Positions 26,739 through 36,907 of a DNA stretch of 64,000 nt are shown here, in pieces. Source of the DNA: Sulfurimonas sp. (GTDB taxonomy: Bacteria > Campylobacterota > Campylobacteria > Campylobacterales > Sulfurimonadaceae); contig NZ_JAQTLH010000010.1 in NCBI RefSeq assembly GCF_028714975.1, positions 1 through 64,000 on the forward strand, in the 5' to 3' direction. Below the pieces are notes generated by a model. It saw nothing but the letters and a program-made list of their open reading frames with translations, was not told where the DNA came from and searched no databases. The stretch's first letter is position 1, and every line of letters begins with the position of its first letter. A program made the translations under genes and the position numbers.

Positions 26739-28223
26739 CTAATATTGAAGCCTTGAGACTCTTTTTTTATATATCGCATATCTGTAAACATCGTCGTATG
26801 ATTTTGCCGCATCATCCCATCCAAAGTGCATACTCATGGCTCTTTTTTGCATCTTTTTAAATGCTTTTGGACTATTGTAGTAGGTTTGGACTGCCCACAT
26901 TATAGTATTGTAAAGCGCGTGAGGTGAGGCGTGTTCAAACTTAAAACCGACTCCGCTCTCTGCCGCCTCGTCAAAATTCTCTATAGTATCGTCAAGCCCT
27001 CCTGTTTTACGAACAATCGGAAGAGTACCGTAAGCAAGCGAGTATATCTGGTTAAGTCCGCAAGGTTCAAATAGTGATGGCATCAAAAAGAGATCGGATC
27101 CCGCTTCTATCTTATGCGCCAAATCATCGCTATACCCGACATGAATGGCAAATTTTGAGCCGTTACGAGAGGCTATGTGGCTAAAATAGCTCTCAGCCCA
27201 TTTCTCTCCCGTTCCAAGCATAACTATCTGCACATCGTGACCGAGCACCCACTCGATAATCTCGGCTATCAGCTCTATCCCTTTTTGTTTTGCAAATCTA
27301 CCCACAAAACCGATAAGTACGACATCGTCTCTTTGTTCAAGGTTGAAATGTTTTTGAATATCTCTTTTGCAAAGGAGTTTTCCTTTCATATCTTTAGCAC
27401 TGTATTTTGAAGCGATTTTATCATCATACTTTGGACTCCACTCGCTGTAATCAACACCGTTTAAAATCCCAAATAGTTTATACGAATGAGCTCTTATATG
27501 ATTTTCCAACCCAAATCCAAACTCGCTTGTTTTTATCTCGTTTGCATATTTTTTGGAGACCGTAGTTACCGCATCGGCGTATGCAATGCCCCCTTTTAGC
27601 ATATTTATATATCCAACGCTTTCATACGCTTCGGGATTAAAATGTTCCCATCCACACTCTAAAATATCCATCGCACCTTTAAAAACAGTTCCTTGATGCT
27701 CTAAGTTGTGAAGCGTTAAAACGGTAGCGACATCACCGAAATCGTGCGCAAATCTGCTCTTTGCCAAAAGCGGAACCGCTGCCGTGTGCCAATCGTTCGC
27801 ATGGATGATGTCGGGTTTAAAATTTATCATTTTGCAAAGCGAGAAAACAGATTTACAAAAGAAGATAAAGCGGTTATCGTTATCCGTGTAGGCTTCGCCG
27901 TAATGGTCGTACAATCCGCCTCTTCCGAAAAACTCCTCGTAATCTATAAAGTAGATTAAAACATCGCTGTTTGGAAGTTTTGAGCTATAAACTCCCGCCC
28001 AAAGTTCTCCCATATAGCCCATCGGCACGCCTAAAGAACCCTCTATATGCGTTAGTTTTGCCTTGTCTATCGCATAGTATCTCGGCATCACGACTATGAC
28101 ATTGTGTCCCATCTCCCTAAGAGCCTTTGGAAGCGAGAGAGCAACATCGGCTAAACCGCCTGTTTTTGCAAAAGGTGCGACCTCTGAGGCTACAAATAAG
28201 ATATTTAAACTCTTTTTAATCAT
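26739..28223 (-). CDS. glgA: Glycogen synthase, second copy
   Basis: GT5 enzyme that elongates alpha-1,4-glucan from a nucleotide glucose. It has the N-terminal glycine loop NILFVASEVAPFAKTGGLADV, IIHANDWHTAAVPLL, FVGRFAKQKGIELI, and the donor-binding EPCGLNQIYSLAYGTLPIV. The real start is the ATG at 28223 (AAAGGA upstream); the ORF-track position 28226 is a TTG. It overlaps the glucokinase gene by eight bases. It shares the same motifs with the other glgA but is clearly divergent. Confidence 0.93.
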   Translation of the reverse strand: MIKKSLNILFVASEVAPFAKTGGLADVALSLPKALREMGHNVIVVMPRYYAIDKAKLTHIEGSLGVPMGYMGELWAGVYSSKLPNSDVLIYFIDYEEFFGRGGLYDHYGEAYTDNDNRFIFFCKSVFSLCKMINFKPDIIHANDWHTAAVPLLAKSRFAHDFGDVATVLTLHNLEHQGTVFKGAMDILECGWEHFNPEAYESVGYINMLKGGIAYADAVTTVSKKYANEIKTSEFGFGLENHIRAHSYKLFGILNGVDYSEWSPKYDDKIASKYSAKDMKGKLLCKRDIQKHFNLEQRDDVVLIGFVGRFAKQKGIELIAEIIEWVLGHDVQIVMLGTGEKWAESYFSHIASRNGSKFAIHVGYSDDLAHKIEAGSDLFLMPSLFEPCGLNQIYSLAYGTLPIVRKTGGLDDTIENFDEAAESGVGFKFEHASPHALYNTIMWAVQTYYNSPKAFKKMQKRAMSMHFGWDDAAKSYDDVYRYAIYKKRVSRLQY

Positions 28224-29049
28224 CAAAATCCTTTAGTAGAAGTGCGCCGCCAAGTGAGGCGTTTTGCAGTCTGCTTTTGCAAATCTTTACACCTTCAAGA
28301 CTATTTGAGAGAGCATAATCTTTGATATTTTTTAATATAAACTCTTCCAGATAAGGATTTGCTTCTATTATTCCGCCTCCTAAAACCAAAACTTGCGGAT
28401 TAAAAAGCGTGAGTGTTGTTCCTGCGGCAACTAAGAGTGCTTCTTGAAACAGTTCTACTATTTCTATCTCGCCTGCACGCTCAAGCTCTTTTAATGTAGT
28501 GCCGCATGACACTCTTTTATGCTCTATCTGTTTTGCAATGCCAGAACCTGAGGCGTAAAGCTCTAAGCAGTTGTCTCGGGAGCATCCGCATTTAAGGGGA
28601 GTTTTTTTGTAAGGAATATGTCCTATCTCGGTTGCGACATTTTTAAAACCCTTTATAACTCTTCCGCCATCCATAGCTCCAAGACCAAGCCCCGTTCCGA
28701 CATATAGCGCACAGATATTTTGAACTCCAAACTCTTTTGCCTCAGCCAAAACGGCACAATTGAGATCATTTTCTATTTTAAGCGTCACACCGTATTTTGA
28801 CTCGACTCTCTCTCTTATATTATGCTCATCTACTAAGATATTTGGTGCCGAGATGATTCTGCCGTCCTCTACCTGCCCCGCAAAAGAGATACCGATAGTT
28901 TTTATCTCTCTATATTTAGCCAATAAAGTCTCTATCCACGAATAAAGCCCAATACTGCCGCTTTTTGCCTCTGTGGCGGCAATAAAATTGTCATTATGCC
29001 AAATTTGCGCTCTTAGATTTGTTCCGCCGGCATCTATCGCGAGATTCAA
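28216..29049 (-). CDS. ROK-family glucokinase
   Basis: 277 residues. It opens NLAIDAGGTNLRAQIW (ATP phosphate loop), has IGISFAGQVEDGRI, the catalytic aspartate segment KIENDLNCAVLAEAKE, the GLGLGAMDGGRVIKG loop, and the ROK zinc motif CGCSRDNCLELYASG preceded by EIGHIPY. It probably phosphorylates glucose released by glucan breakdown. The stop overlaps the next glgA start and its own start overlaps the first glgA stop (4 bases), so translation is coupled. Confidence 0.88.
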   Translation of the reverse strand: MNLAIDAGGTNLRAQIWHNDNFIAATEAKSGSIGLYSWIETLLAKYREIKTIGISFAGQVEDGRIISAPNILVDEHNIRERVESKYGVTLKIENDLNCAVLAEAKEFGVQNICALYVGTGLGLGAMDGGRVIKGFKNVATEIGHIPYKKTPLKCGCSRDNCLELYASGSGIAKQIEHKRVSCGTTLKELERAGEIEIVELFQEALLVAAGTTLTLFNPQVLVLGGGIIEANPYLEEFILKNIKDYALSNSLEGVKICKSRLQNASLGGALLLKDFDD

Positions 29050-30443
29050 GAGAGTACCTTTTTATAAAGTGCATAGTAAGTAGCGGCACTCTTTTCAAAG
29101 GAGAAATCACACTTCATATTAAAAGATATAAATTCATTAAATCTTTTTTCATCTTTTTTAAGTTTTAACGCTCTTTTTACAGCTAAAAGAAGTGCTTTTT
29201 TAGTCGGCTGCGAAAAGACGATACCTCTTGCGCACTTCGTCTTTTTCTCATGTACGCTGTCTTTTAGACCGCCGACTCCATGGACGATAGGGATAGTTCC
29301 GTATCTTGCGGCTATCATCTGATTTAGCCCGCAAGGCTCAAAGAGTGAGGGCATAAGTAAAAAGTCACCTGATGCGTAGATGCGGTGAGAGAGAGCCTCG
29401 TCATAACCCGATAAAAGCTTAAAATTTTTATATTTTTGCGCATAAGGCTCCAAAGCCTGCTTGTATCCGTCTGCCCCATTGGCAAGAAGTAAAAAATTTA
29501 TATCCTCTTTTAAAAAATCATCAAGCGACTCTATGAGGATATCAAACCCTTTTTGATGCACTAGACGACTAACCATTATAAAAAGCGGTTTTTTAACATC
29601 TTTTAAACCAACCTCTTTTTGAAGCTCTTTTTTGTTTTCATACTTTTTTTGGAGTGTTTCGTAACTGTAAGCGTGATAGAGTGCAGCATCGTTTTGAGGA
29701 TTAAAAACAGTTTCGTCTATACCGTTTAGGATACCCTTAAGTTTTCCTTTGTATGCTTCTAAAAGTCCCTCTAAACCGCAGCCGAACTCTTTTGTTAATA
29801 TCTCTTTGGCATAGGTTGGACTCACCGTAGTTACAGCGTCACCGTAGATAATCCCCGCTTTTAGAAAGTTTATATTTCCATAAAACTCCAAAGCATCCAT
29901 ATGAAAATATTTATCTTCCAGCCCGAGTCTGCCGAGTGAGCTTTTGTCAAAAATTCCCTGATATGCCAAGTTGTGAATAGTAAAGAGTGTTTTTATATTT
30001 GATTTTGCTCTTTTTACAAAAAGCGGCACTAACGCACTATGCCAATCATTTGCGTGAATAATATCTACTTTAAGGATTGCGGCTAACTCTACGACTGATA
30101 CACAAAAGATACCGAAGCGGATGTCGTTGTTTGTATATTCGCCTCTCTCATCACCGTACATAAATTTTGTAGAGCTTAAAATCGAAGAGTTTATAAAGTA
30201 TGTTTTTACACTCTGTGTCGTTGCTTCGTATATATCTATTTTATACTCTATGCCGCCTAAAGTAACGCTAAACTTTATACTTGATTTTTGATAAGATTTT
30301 TTATCCATAAAAGCGTAAAGCGGCATAACGCTAAACACCTCTGTATGCTTGCTTAAAGCTTGTGCGAGAGAGTGTCCGACATCAGCCAGCCCTCCGCTTT
30401 TTGCATATCCGTAAATCTCACTCGCACAAAAAAGCACTCTCAT
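29046..30443 (-). CDS. glgA: Glycogen synthase, first copy
   Basis: GT5, 465 residues: VLFCASEIYGYAKSGGLADV, DIIHANDWHSALVPLFV, MVSRLVHQKGFDIL, and EPCGLNQMIAARYGTIPIV are all intact, so it is expected to be active. It lies upstream of the glucokinase gene. Having two glycogen synthases in one operon suggests a split in donor, primer or chain-length preference; this is inference. Confidence 0.93.
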   Translation of the reverse strand: MRVLFCASEIYGYAKSGGLADVGHSLAQALSKHTEVFSVMPLYAFMDKKSYQKSSIKFSVTLGGIEYKIDIYEATTQSVKTYFINSSILSSTKFMYGDERGEYTNNDIRFGIFCVSVVELAAILKVDIIHANDWHSALVPLFVKRAKSNIKTLFTIHNLAYQGIFDKSSLGRLGLEDKYFHMDALEFYGNINFLKAGIIYGDAVTTVSPTYAKEILTKEFGCGLEGLLEAYKGKLKGILNGIDETVFNPQNDAALYHAYSYETLQKKYENKKELQKEVGLKDVKKPLFIMVSRLVHQKGFDILIESLDDFLKEDINFLLLANGADGYKQALEPYAQKYKNFKLLSGYDEALSHRIYASGDFLLMPSLFEPCGLNQMIAARYGTIPIVHGVGGLKDSVHEKKTKCARGIVFSQPTKKALLLAVKRALKLKKDEKRFNEFISFNMKCDFSFEKSAATYYALYKKVLS

Positions 30444-30515
30444 TTTTTATCCTTTACGCAGTAGATTTTAGCAGTTTTTTTGACTTTTTTATGAAAAGCA
30501 TTAAATATAAACAAA

Positions 30516-31763
30516 TCAAGCAAAAAAATATTCCCAAAACGGCACAATATCGATAGTTTCAATTCTGTTTTTTTGATTGTATGTTATGAGAATTTTTTCA
30601 TCTACTTGAAAGGGGAGTTTATTTAGTCCGTTTATCTCTCTTTTTCGGTTTTGATCGTTTAATTCATAGCAAACTTGAATTGCTAAAGTTTTATCCTCTT
30701 TTTTTGCTATAAAATCACACTCCGTATCTTTGTTGTAAAAATAGAGTTCATAGCCTCTTTTTTGAAGCTCGCAAAATACTAGATTTTCTAAGAGTTTACC
30801 AAAATTTGAAGAGAAACTAAATCCCAGATGTATAAAGCCGTTATCGCTTAGATAGAGCTTTTTTTTGTTATTTTGCTGCTCTTTGAGTGAATAAGAGTAG
30901 AGTTTAAGTTCACTAAAAAGGTAACAATTTTCAAGATACGAGATATACTCTTTGGCAGATTTATCATTGATGCCTATTGCTTTTGATACTGAAGAGTGCG
31001 AGTAGAGTGAAGTGAGGTTTGTAATAGCGTAAAAACTAAGCTCTTTAAAACTTTTTATATCTCTGATGGAGTTGTTTGCCACACAATCTTTAAGCAATAT
31101 AGTTTCGTAGTATGTCTTTAGAAGTTCTCTTTTAAACTCATCTTCTGCTTGTGATACTTCGACAAATGAACCAAATTGCATCATATTGTCTATGATATTT
31201 AAAACTTTTGGAAGTTCTTTATGAAGTTCTATGAGGTTTCGGATATGATTTATTTGTAACATCTCTTTAAAACTAAGCGGATATACTTTTAAAGTTATGT
31301 ATCTTCCGCTCAAAAGAGTTGCCAAATCACCGCTAAGAAGCGAAGAGTTTGAACCTGTTATAAATATTTTTGTAAACTCCTCACTGTCATAGACACTTTT
31401 TACATATCGCTCCCAGCCTTTTATGGCTTGTACTTCATCCAAAAAAAGATATTTTATAGGCTTTGCGGTCAGCTTTTTGGCTGTTTGGATTATTTCGTAA
31501 AAACTTGCAGCATCGTTACTATATTTGATAAAAAACGGATCATCAAGGTTAAGATAGAGTATCTCTTGAGGGTCGGTAATGGTTGAGAGATGGTTTATGA
31601 GAAGTTTAAAAAGTGTTGACTTTCCGCTTCTTCTGATACCTTGTAAAACCTGAATATGTTTCGTTTTTAGGTTTGATAAAAGCTTTTCAAAAACATCTCT
31701 GTCGTAAAGATTTGCATAAGGCTTATCCCAATGTTTGTTCTGAGATATAATAACTTTTTCCAT
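30516..31763 (-). CDS. AAA ATPase with DUF4143-type C-terminal domain
   Basis: 415 residues. Walker A is GIRRSGKSTLF, Walker B IKYLFLDEVQAIKGW, followed by the sensor strand FITGSNSSLLS and SGRYITLKVYPLSFKEML. The C-terminal half has a nuclease-like YNKDTECDFIAKKEDKTLAIQVCYEL (the D-x-x-x-DFI-K pattern of DUF4143). These ATPases are common, patchily distributed accessory genes of unknown role. It separates glgA from galT in the glucan cluster and has no metabolic link to it. Confidence 0.85.
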   Translation of the reverse strand: MEKVIISQNKHWDKPYANLYDRDVFEKLLSNLKTKHIQVLQGIRRSGKSTLFKLLINHLSTITDPQEILYLNLDDPFFIKYSNDAASFYEIIQTAKKLTAKPIKYLFLDEVQAIKGWERYVKSVYDSEEFTKIFITGSNSSLLSGDLATLLSGRYITLKVYPLSFKEMLQINHIRNLIELHKELPKVLNIIDNMMQFGSFVEVSQAEDEFKRELLKTYYETILLKDCVANNSIRDIKSFKELSFYAITNLTSLYSHSSVSKAIGINDKSAKEYISYLENCYLFSELKLYSYSLKEQQNNKKKLYLSDNGFIHLGFSFSSNFGKLLENLVFCELQKRGYELYFYNKDTECDFIAKKEDKTLAIQVCYELNDQNRKREINGLNKLPFQVDEKILITYNQKNRIETIDIVPFWEYFFA

Positions 31764-31826
31764 ATTAAAATCCTAAATATATCTAAATATCTCGTATTAT
31801 ACTACTTATTAATAAAATCTTCATCA

Positions 31827-32849
31827 TCATTTCACAACAGAGTTAAGCAGTGCCGCGCACTCTTCCGGTGCTACGGGATTTATCGTCATATTTGTAGATA
31901 TCTCAAATCCGCCTAAGTGGTAGATTCTAGGGATTATACGGATACTAAAACGATAGTTTTTATGAAGATATGGGATGTAACTCTCATTTTCAAAGTTTGT
32001 GTTTATCGGTGGAAGAGAAAAGTAGATATTGTAGTCAAAATCGCCGAGTTGAGCGCTCAACTTTTCAAATACATCTTTTATGCATTGGCTAAGCGAGACT
32101 ATGTCGTCCCTTGAACATTTTTCAAGGCTTACGATGTTTTTTTTAGGCGCAATCATAACTTCAAACGGATAGCCGCTGGCATAAGGACAAAAAGCGGCAA
32201 AGTTTCCTTCGTTATAGATGACTCTTTCTTGTGCTTCAATCTCGTTATAAACTATATCTTCAATTTTTCCTCTGCCGTGACGATGATAGTATCGCATATT
32301 TTGTTCTAAAAAATTTTGTTCGCTCTGCGGCGTTATGGGAAGAGCTAGTATCTGCGTATGCGGATGATCTTGTGTAGCTCCTGCATTTGCCCCGCTGTTT
32401 TTAAAAATACTAAGATAGATAAGTCTTCTATCTTTTTTAAGGTCATCAATCCTTATAATCATACTTCTTAGCCAATTTTCGATGTCAGATACTTCAAGAT
32501 TTTCTATTTTACAATCATGACATGGATAGTCAATTAAAATCTCATGCGCACCGACTCCGGGAATATACTCAAAAAGCCCGTTTCTTAGAGAGATATCTTC
32601 AAGTTCAACTTGTACGGCTTTGTATAGATTAGGAACCACTCTGGTTTTCCAACCGCTGCTATTTGGCTCATTATCTCTTATAGCATAAAGCTCTTTTGGC
32701 GTGAGAGACTCGTTTCCATCGCAAAACGGACATTTTGTCTTGGAGCCTTTTTGTTTTTGACATTTGGTATGCAAATCCGGTCTATGAAGCCTCTCCGGAG
32801 CGATTAAGACATACTCGTTATGGATACGATCCCTTCTTATCTCAGACAT
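31827..32849 (-). CDS. galT: Galactose-1-phosphate uridylyltransferase-like enzyme
   Basis: HIT-superfamily nucleotidyltransferase of 340 residues: RIHNEYVLIAPERLHRPD, a zinc CPFC site, SGANAGATQDHPHTQILALP with the nucleophile histidine in HPHTQ, and the second domain with conserved PFEVMIAPKK. It would swap UMP between UDP-glucose and hexose-1-phosphates. No galE, galK or galM is in the window. Plant relatives of this family act as ADP-glucose phosphorylases, so another nucleotide is possible in a glycogen cluster. It overlaps the GH57 gene by 8 bases. Confidence 0.85.
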   Translation of the reverse strand: MSEIRRDRIHNEYVLIAPERLHRPDLHTKCQKQKGSKTKCPFCDGNESLTPKELYAIRDNEPNSSGWKTRVVPNLYKAVQVELEDISLRNGLFEYIPGVGAHEILIDYPCHDCKIENLEVSDIENWLRSMIIRIDDLKKDRRLIYLSIFKNSGANAGATQDHPHTQILALPITPQSEQNFLEQNMRYYHRHGRGKIEDIVYNEIEAQERVIYNEGNFAAFCPYASGYPFEVMIAPKKNIVSLEKCSRDDIVSLSQCIKDVFEKLSAQLGDFDYNIYFSLPPINTNFENESYIPYLHKNYRFSIRIIPRIYHLGGFEISTNMTINPVAPEECAALLNSVVK

Positions 32850-34875
32850 CGCAAACCTCCAGTGATATGGTTAAATCCAGTGAACTCAAAAACGGTATAG
32901 AAAAAAGCAGAGATATCTGTTGCGCAGTCAGTTCAAAGCCGCTCTCATTTTGTGAAAGCGTATTTAAGATATAAGCGTACACGGTGCATTTTTTATTCAA
33001 AGAGATTTTTAGAGATTTTTGCGTGTAATCATCTTTTAAAACTATACTCTCTATATCCGTTAAAACGACCCCGTTGCCTAGTGCTTGAGAGTTTATAAGC
33101 ACTTTATGAGGGTGTGCAAAGTGAAAATTAAACTCCATACCATAGTGAAGTTTATGAGTAAAATCACTCACCGTACTTAAATCTAGCGATATACTGCTTT
33201 TGCCAAATCCATACTTTTTAGTAAGAGAGGTATCATATTTTTTATCCAAATATACTCCGCCCTCTCTTCTAAATGTCATCTTCTCTTCATCAAACTCAAA
33301 TGGTTGATTTGCAAAATCGCCGACTTCATTAAAGCTCGCTCTCTTAAAACTATCAAAAGAGAACTCATCACTGCAGATATGGTCTATAAATGAGTATTTC
33401 GGATGCCAATCATAAATAAGCTCATCTTTGAAGTTTTCATTAATGGCAACCTCATCATTATGAATGGTGGCTATCTCATCTTCGCCGCTATTCTCTTTAT
33501 AGATTTTTGGCGTCGGATGTAAAATCTTCTCATGATAGGCTTCATGGCGGCGCATCAGCGTATTTTGCCAATTAAAGAGCTTTTCTAATGAGCCGAACTC
33601 TATAAGCTGCGCGCCGTATTTTGATGAAAAAACGAGACTTAAGTTTTTGGTTAAAACTTTTAGCTCCTCATACCCGTCTTTGTCTATATCAAAAAATGAA
33701 AAAGCAGGCTTCTCTTTAGCAAGCGATGCTTCTATCTCCAAAAGATAGCTATATGCGTTATCTCGTAGATTCGGAAGATACAATCCTCCAAAAACGCCGT
33801 GCCATAAAACATCATTGGTTTGGAGTTTGTAAAGACTCTCAAGAGCATCTTTTTTAAGCCTCTCTTGATGCAAAGAGTGATGCATCATTCTTTTGTGGAT
33901 ATGGTTGCTCTCACGATATTTAATAAAAAAGTTTTTCCAGATACCGCCTTTTATGAGTGCTACACCCTCTTTTTTAAAGTACTCATCCCCCACGCTCTTT
34001 TTTAAAGACTCTAACGCTAGATTTTGATGACTTTTTAGGCTCCACTCTCCCATCTCAAAGTATGATGTATTGTTTAGATATGCCAAACCTTTTGAGCGGT
34101 TGGTATGAAGATACTCTTTGTAGTGCATTGTAGTAATTCTCTCATCAGCCAAAACTGCTTCAACAAATCTCTCAAGCCACTTTTTCTCATAAACCCACTC
34201 ATGTGTTTTTGGCCAAAGTCCAAATTTCTCCATATCGTCAAATATAATAGCGGCACTGTTATCACTCTTTGCGCAATTTAAAATTGCTTCTATTGAGCGC
34301 TCTACGCTAAAAAACGGGAGTGCGTATCTAAGAGCTGCAGAGATAGGAAATAGAGCTATTTTTTCTCCGCCCTCCTCACTCTCATAGTATCCATCCATCG
34401 CGCTGTTATCAAAACCGCTGCTTAAGAAGTGATAATCATCAACCACTACATATTCTAAGCCGCATGCCGCTAAATCAGGTACAATTGAGCTTTCCCAAAC
34501 TCTCTCTGTAAGCCATGCACCTCTCGGAGCTGATTTTAGATTTTTTTTAAGATATGAGCTAAGTTTATTCATCTGCGCTCTTCTGTCTTTTGAGCTGATG
34601 GCACTTAGTACCGGTTCATAGTACCCTGCCCCTACCCACTCTATGGAGCCTTTTTTTGTTAGATACTCCATATCTTGAAATATTTTTGGATGTTTTGTTT
34701 TTATCTCGTTTAAGAGCCATCCGCTTGAGTGTACTGCAAACTTAAAATCGGGATAGTTTCTCATTGTCGCAAAAAAAGGAGCATAGCACAACTCTATTGC
34801 CTTATCAACCGCATCGCCGAAATTATCAACGGGTTGATGCATATGTACGCCAAAGAGTAATTTTACTTTTTTCAT
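32842..34875 (-). CDS. GH57 4-alpha-glucanotransferase-like enzyme
   Basis: 677 residues with GH57 motifs in order: FGVHMHQPVDNF, IEWVGAGYYEPVL, the nucleophile glutamate in RGAWLTERVWESS, and the general acid in AIIFDDMEKFGLW. A C-terminal beta-rich domain (roughly 390-677) of the DUF1926 type follows. By analogy with Thermococcus-type enzymes it would disproportionate maltodextrins. It begins one base after the other GH57 gene stop. Confidence 0.88.
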   Translation of the reverse strand: MKKVKLLFGVHMHQPVDNFGDAVDKAIELCYAPFFATMRNYPDFKFAVHSSGWLLNEIKTKHPKIFQDMEYLTKKGSIEWVGAGYYEPVLSAISSKDRRAQMNKLSSYLKKNLKSAPRGAWLTERVWESSIVPDLAACGLEYVVVDDYHFLSSGFDNSAMDGYYESEEGGEKIALFPISAALRYALPFFSVERSIEAILNCAKSDNSAAIIFDDMEKFGLWPKTHEWVYEKKWLERFVEAVLADERITTMHYKEYLHTNRSKGLAYLNNTSYFEMGEWSLKSHQNLALESLKKSVGDEYFKKEGVALIKGGIWKNFFIKYRESNHIHKRMMHHSLHQERLKKDALESLYKLQTNDVLWHGVFGGLYLPNLRDNAYSYLLEIEASLAKEKPAFSFFDIDKDGYEELKVLTKNLSLVFSSKYGAQLIEFGSLEKLFNWQNTLMRRHEAYHEKILHPTPKIYKENSGEDEIATIHNDEVAINENFKDELIYDWHPKYSFIDHICSDEFSFDSFKRASFNEVGDFANQPFEFDEEKMTFRREGGVYLDKKYDTSLTKKYGFGKSSISLDLSTVSDFTHKLHYGMEFNFHFAHPHKVLINSQALGNGVVLTDIESIVLKDDYTQKSLKISLNKKCTVYAYILNTLSQNESGFELTAQQISLLFSIPFLSSLDLTISLEVCDV

Positions 34876-34876
34876 A

Positions 34877-36907
34877 TTATATAAACCATCTATCGCTAAA
34901 ATCGCTATCCATATCTATCTCAAGTACTCCAAAACCAGGCAGTGTCTGTATAACGGCATCGCCGCTTGAGAGTTCAAAACGAAAATCCAACTTTTGTTCT
35001 TTTATAAAACTTTTATCTATCCTAATCTCAATCCAATCTTCATACGCAACTTCATAAACAATATTAGCACTGCTGCCAAAGTAGTGTTTTTTATCGCCTA
35101 TATTTATCTCTTCGTTAAAACCAATCGGGTCTATGATAAGACGAAGCATATTGCAGTTCTTTATCATCTCTAAATCAGCATCAAAAGCAAAGTATATATT
35201 TTCATCATCCTGCCCGTAAAATATCTTCTCAACGGGACTCTTTGGCATATCCATAGTTGATGAGGTTCTGTTTTCGTGTACTACTCCACTGCCTATCCAC
35301 TCAAAAAATGAGCCGTGTTTCCCGTTTATTTGCGGAGATATATATGATTGCGGTTTTAGTAAAAAATTTACGGAACTTCTGTTTTGTATAATCGGTTCAA
35401 AGAGATCCAACGGCGGAGCTATTTTCATAAGATTGTATATAGAGATAAGATGAGCTCTAAAAAGAGCATCAAACTCTAAACCAAACTCCGTAAAGTGATC
35501 ATCCCCGTACCACCAAAACCAATCGGAACACTCGGAGGCTAAAAAATGCTCCGTAATCTTGGCTTTCGTATCATCGTCAAGCGAATCTTTATGATGTTCA
35601 TAATCTCTTTTGGTTATAAATATCAGCTCCCAGCCGCGACTCTTCTCTTTATGCCCTACCCAGGTATTGAACTCGCCGTGTATCCAGCTTCCTGCAGAGA
35701 GTTTGCTTAATTTTTTTCTAGGAAGCCCATAAACATCTTGCATATGGAGAGTTTTTAGCCAAGAAGCAGCACTTAGGGTTTTGTAAAGTTCGTCAAAAAA
35801 GTCAAACGCATTATTATCATAAAACTCCCAAGCATTCTCACCGTCAAGGATTATAAAAACGGTAGCGTCTTCGTTTTGGTCATTTATGGATGATAAATAA
35901 GACATAAAATCTTTGACAGCTCTTTGTGGTTCCCAAAATTTATATGTAAAGCCTATAAGATCGCTTAAGTGATGGTCTCTAAAAGCTATGCACATATCAT
36001 GATATTCATATGGAGCGTAAAGAGCCGCTCTATCTCTTAAATTTATGGAGCGAAAAAGTATCTCTTCATCAGTCGCTATCCATTTAACTCCACATTCACT
36101 AAGCAGGGCTACGCTATTTGCGTCAACTGCACCCTCGGCAGGCCAAAAACCATCGGGAAGAAAACCAAAAGTATTCATAAACAGCTCTTTGGCTCTTGTG
36201 ATTTGCAATAGAGCATCATCTTTTAGGCTTAAATGGTATTTAGGGATATTTGTGCTCTTGTTTGCGATTTTTGCGCTATTCATATCAAGCAGAAGCGGCA
36301 GAATCGGGTGATTTAGCGGGGTTGTAGAGATAGATATAACACCATTGTTTTTTAACTCTGCATAATAATCAAAAATCCCTTTTACAAAGTTAGTTAGCTC
36401 ACGCAATAAAGAGAGTTTATCCTCATAGACAAAACCGTTTTTCCTTTGTAACATCTCTTTTACGACCGTGTTATTTGCTCTAAGATAAACTCCACACCAA
36501 GAGAGCAGAAATAAAATCTCCAAATCAAAAAACTCTTGATTAGTGTAACTCTCTTTTTTGTACAGCTCGTCATAATAGGCTATCTTAGATACCATAGTTT
36601 CATAAGGAGTGCTTTTGCATATTTTTATCATCCATCGATACTCGGTTCTGTTTAGGGAGCTTATATCTCTTAGCCAAAGGTTTAAAAATTTATCGTTATT
36701 TTGCGGATTTTCATAGTAGAGTTCTAACTGCCGTATAAGAGGCGGAGTTATGTTAAAAGTAGCCTTAAGTCCGCTGTATCTCGTTAACATCCACGGCATA
36801 TCGTAGTAATCTTTTATAGCATGTAAAAATACCCACGGCATCTGCATAACGCCAAATTCATCTCGATAATCAGGTTGATGCATATGCCATATAAAACTTA
36901 GATTCAC
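34877..36907 (-). CDS. GH57 alpha-amylase/amylopullulanase-like enzyme
   Basis: 676 residues. The start is LSFIWHMHQPDYRDEFGVMQMPWVFLHA (GH57 motif I, quoted in part), then LNHPILPLL, the nucleophile in GFWPAEGAVD, and the acid aspartate in FIILDGENAWEFY. A C-terminal beta-sandwich (about 560-676) resembles the DOMON-like tail of amylopullulanases. It has no signal peptide, so it acts inside the cell on glycogen. It overlaps the upstream fusion gene by four bases (ATGA). Confidence 0.86.
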   Translation of the reverse strand: MNLSFIWHMHQPDYRDEFGVMQMPWVFLHAIKDYYDMPWMLTRYSGLKATFNITPPLIRQLELYYENPQNNDKFLNLWLRDISSLNRTEYRWMIKICKSTPYETMVSKIAYYDELYKKESYTNQEFFDLEILFLLSWCGVYLRANNTVVKEMLQRKNGFVYEDKLSLLRELTNFVKGIFDYYAELKNNGVISISTTPLNHPILPLLLDMNSAKIANKSTNIPKYHLSLKDDALLQITRAKELFMNTFGFLPDGFWPAEGAVDANSVALLSECGVKWIATDEEILFRSINLRDRAALYAPYEYHDMCIAFRDHHLSDLIGFTYKFWEPQRAVKDFMSYLSSINDQNEDATVFIILDGENAWEFYDNNAFDFFDELYKTLSAASWLKTLHMQDVYGLPRKKLSKLSAGSWIHGEFNTWVGHKEKSRGWELIFITKRDYEHHKDSLDDDTKAKITEHFLASECSDWFWWYGDDHFTEFGLEFDALFRAHLISIYNLMKIAPPLDLFEPIIQNRSSVNFLLKPQSYISPQINGKHGSFFEWIGSGVVHENRTSSTMDMPKSPVEKIFYGQDDENIYFAFDADLEMIKNCNMLRLIIDPIGFNEEINIGDKKHYFGSSANIVYEVAYEDWIEIRIDKSFIKEQKLDFRFELSSGDAVIQTLPGFGVLEIDMDSDFSDRWFI

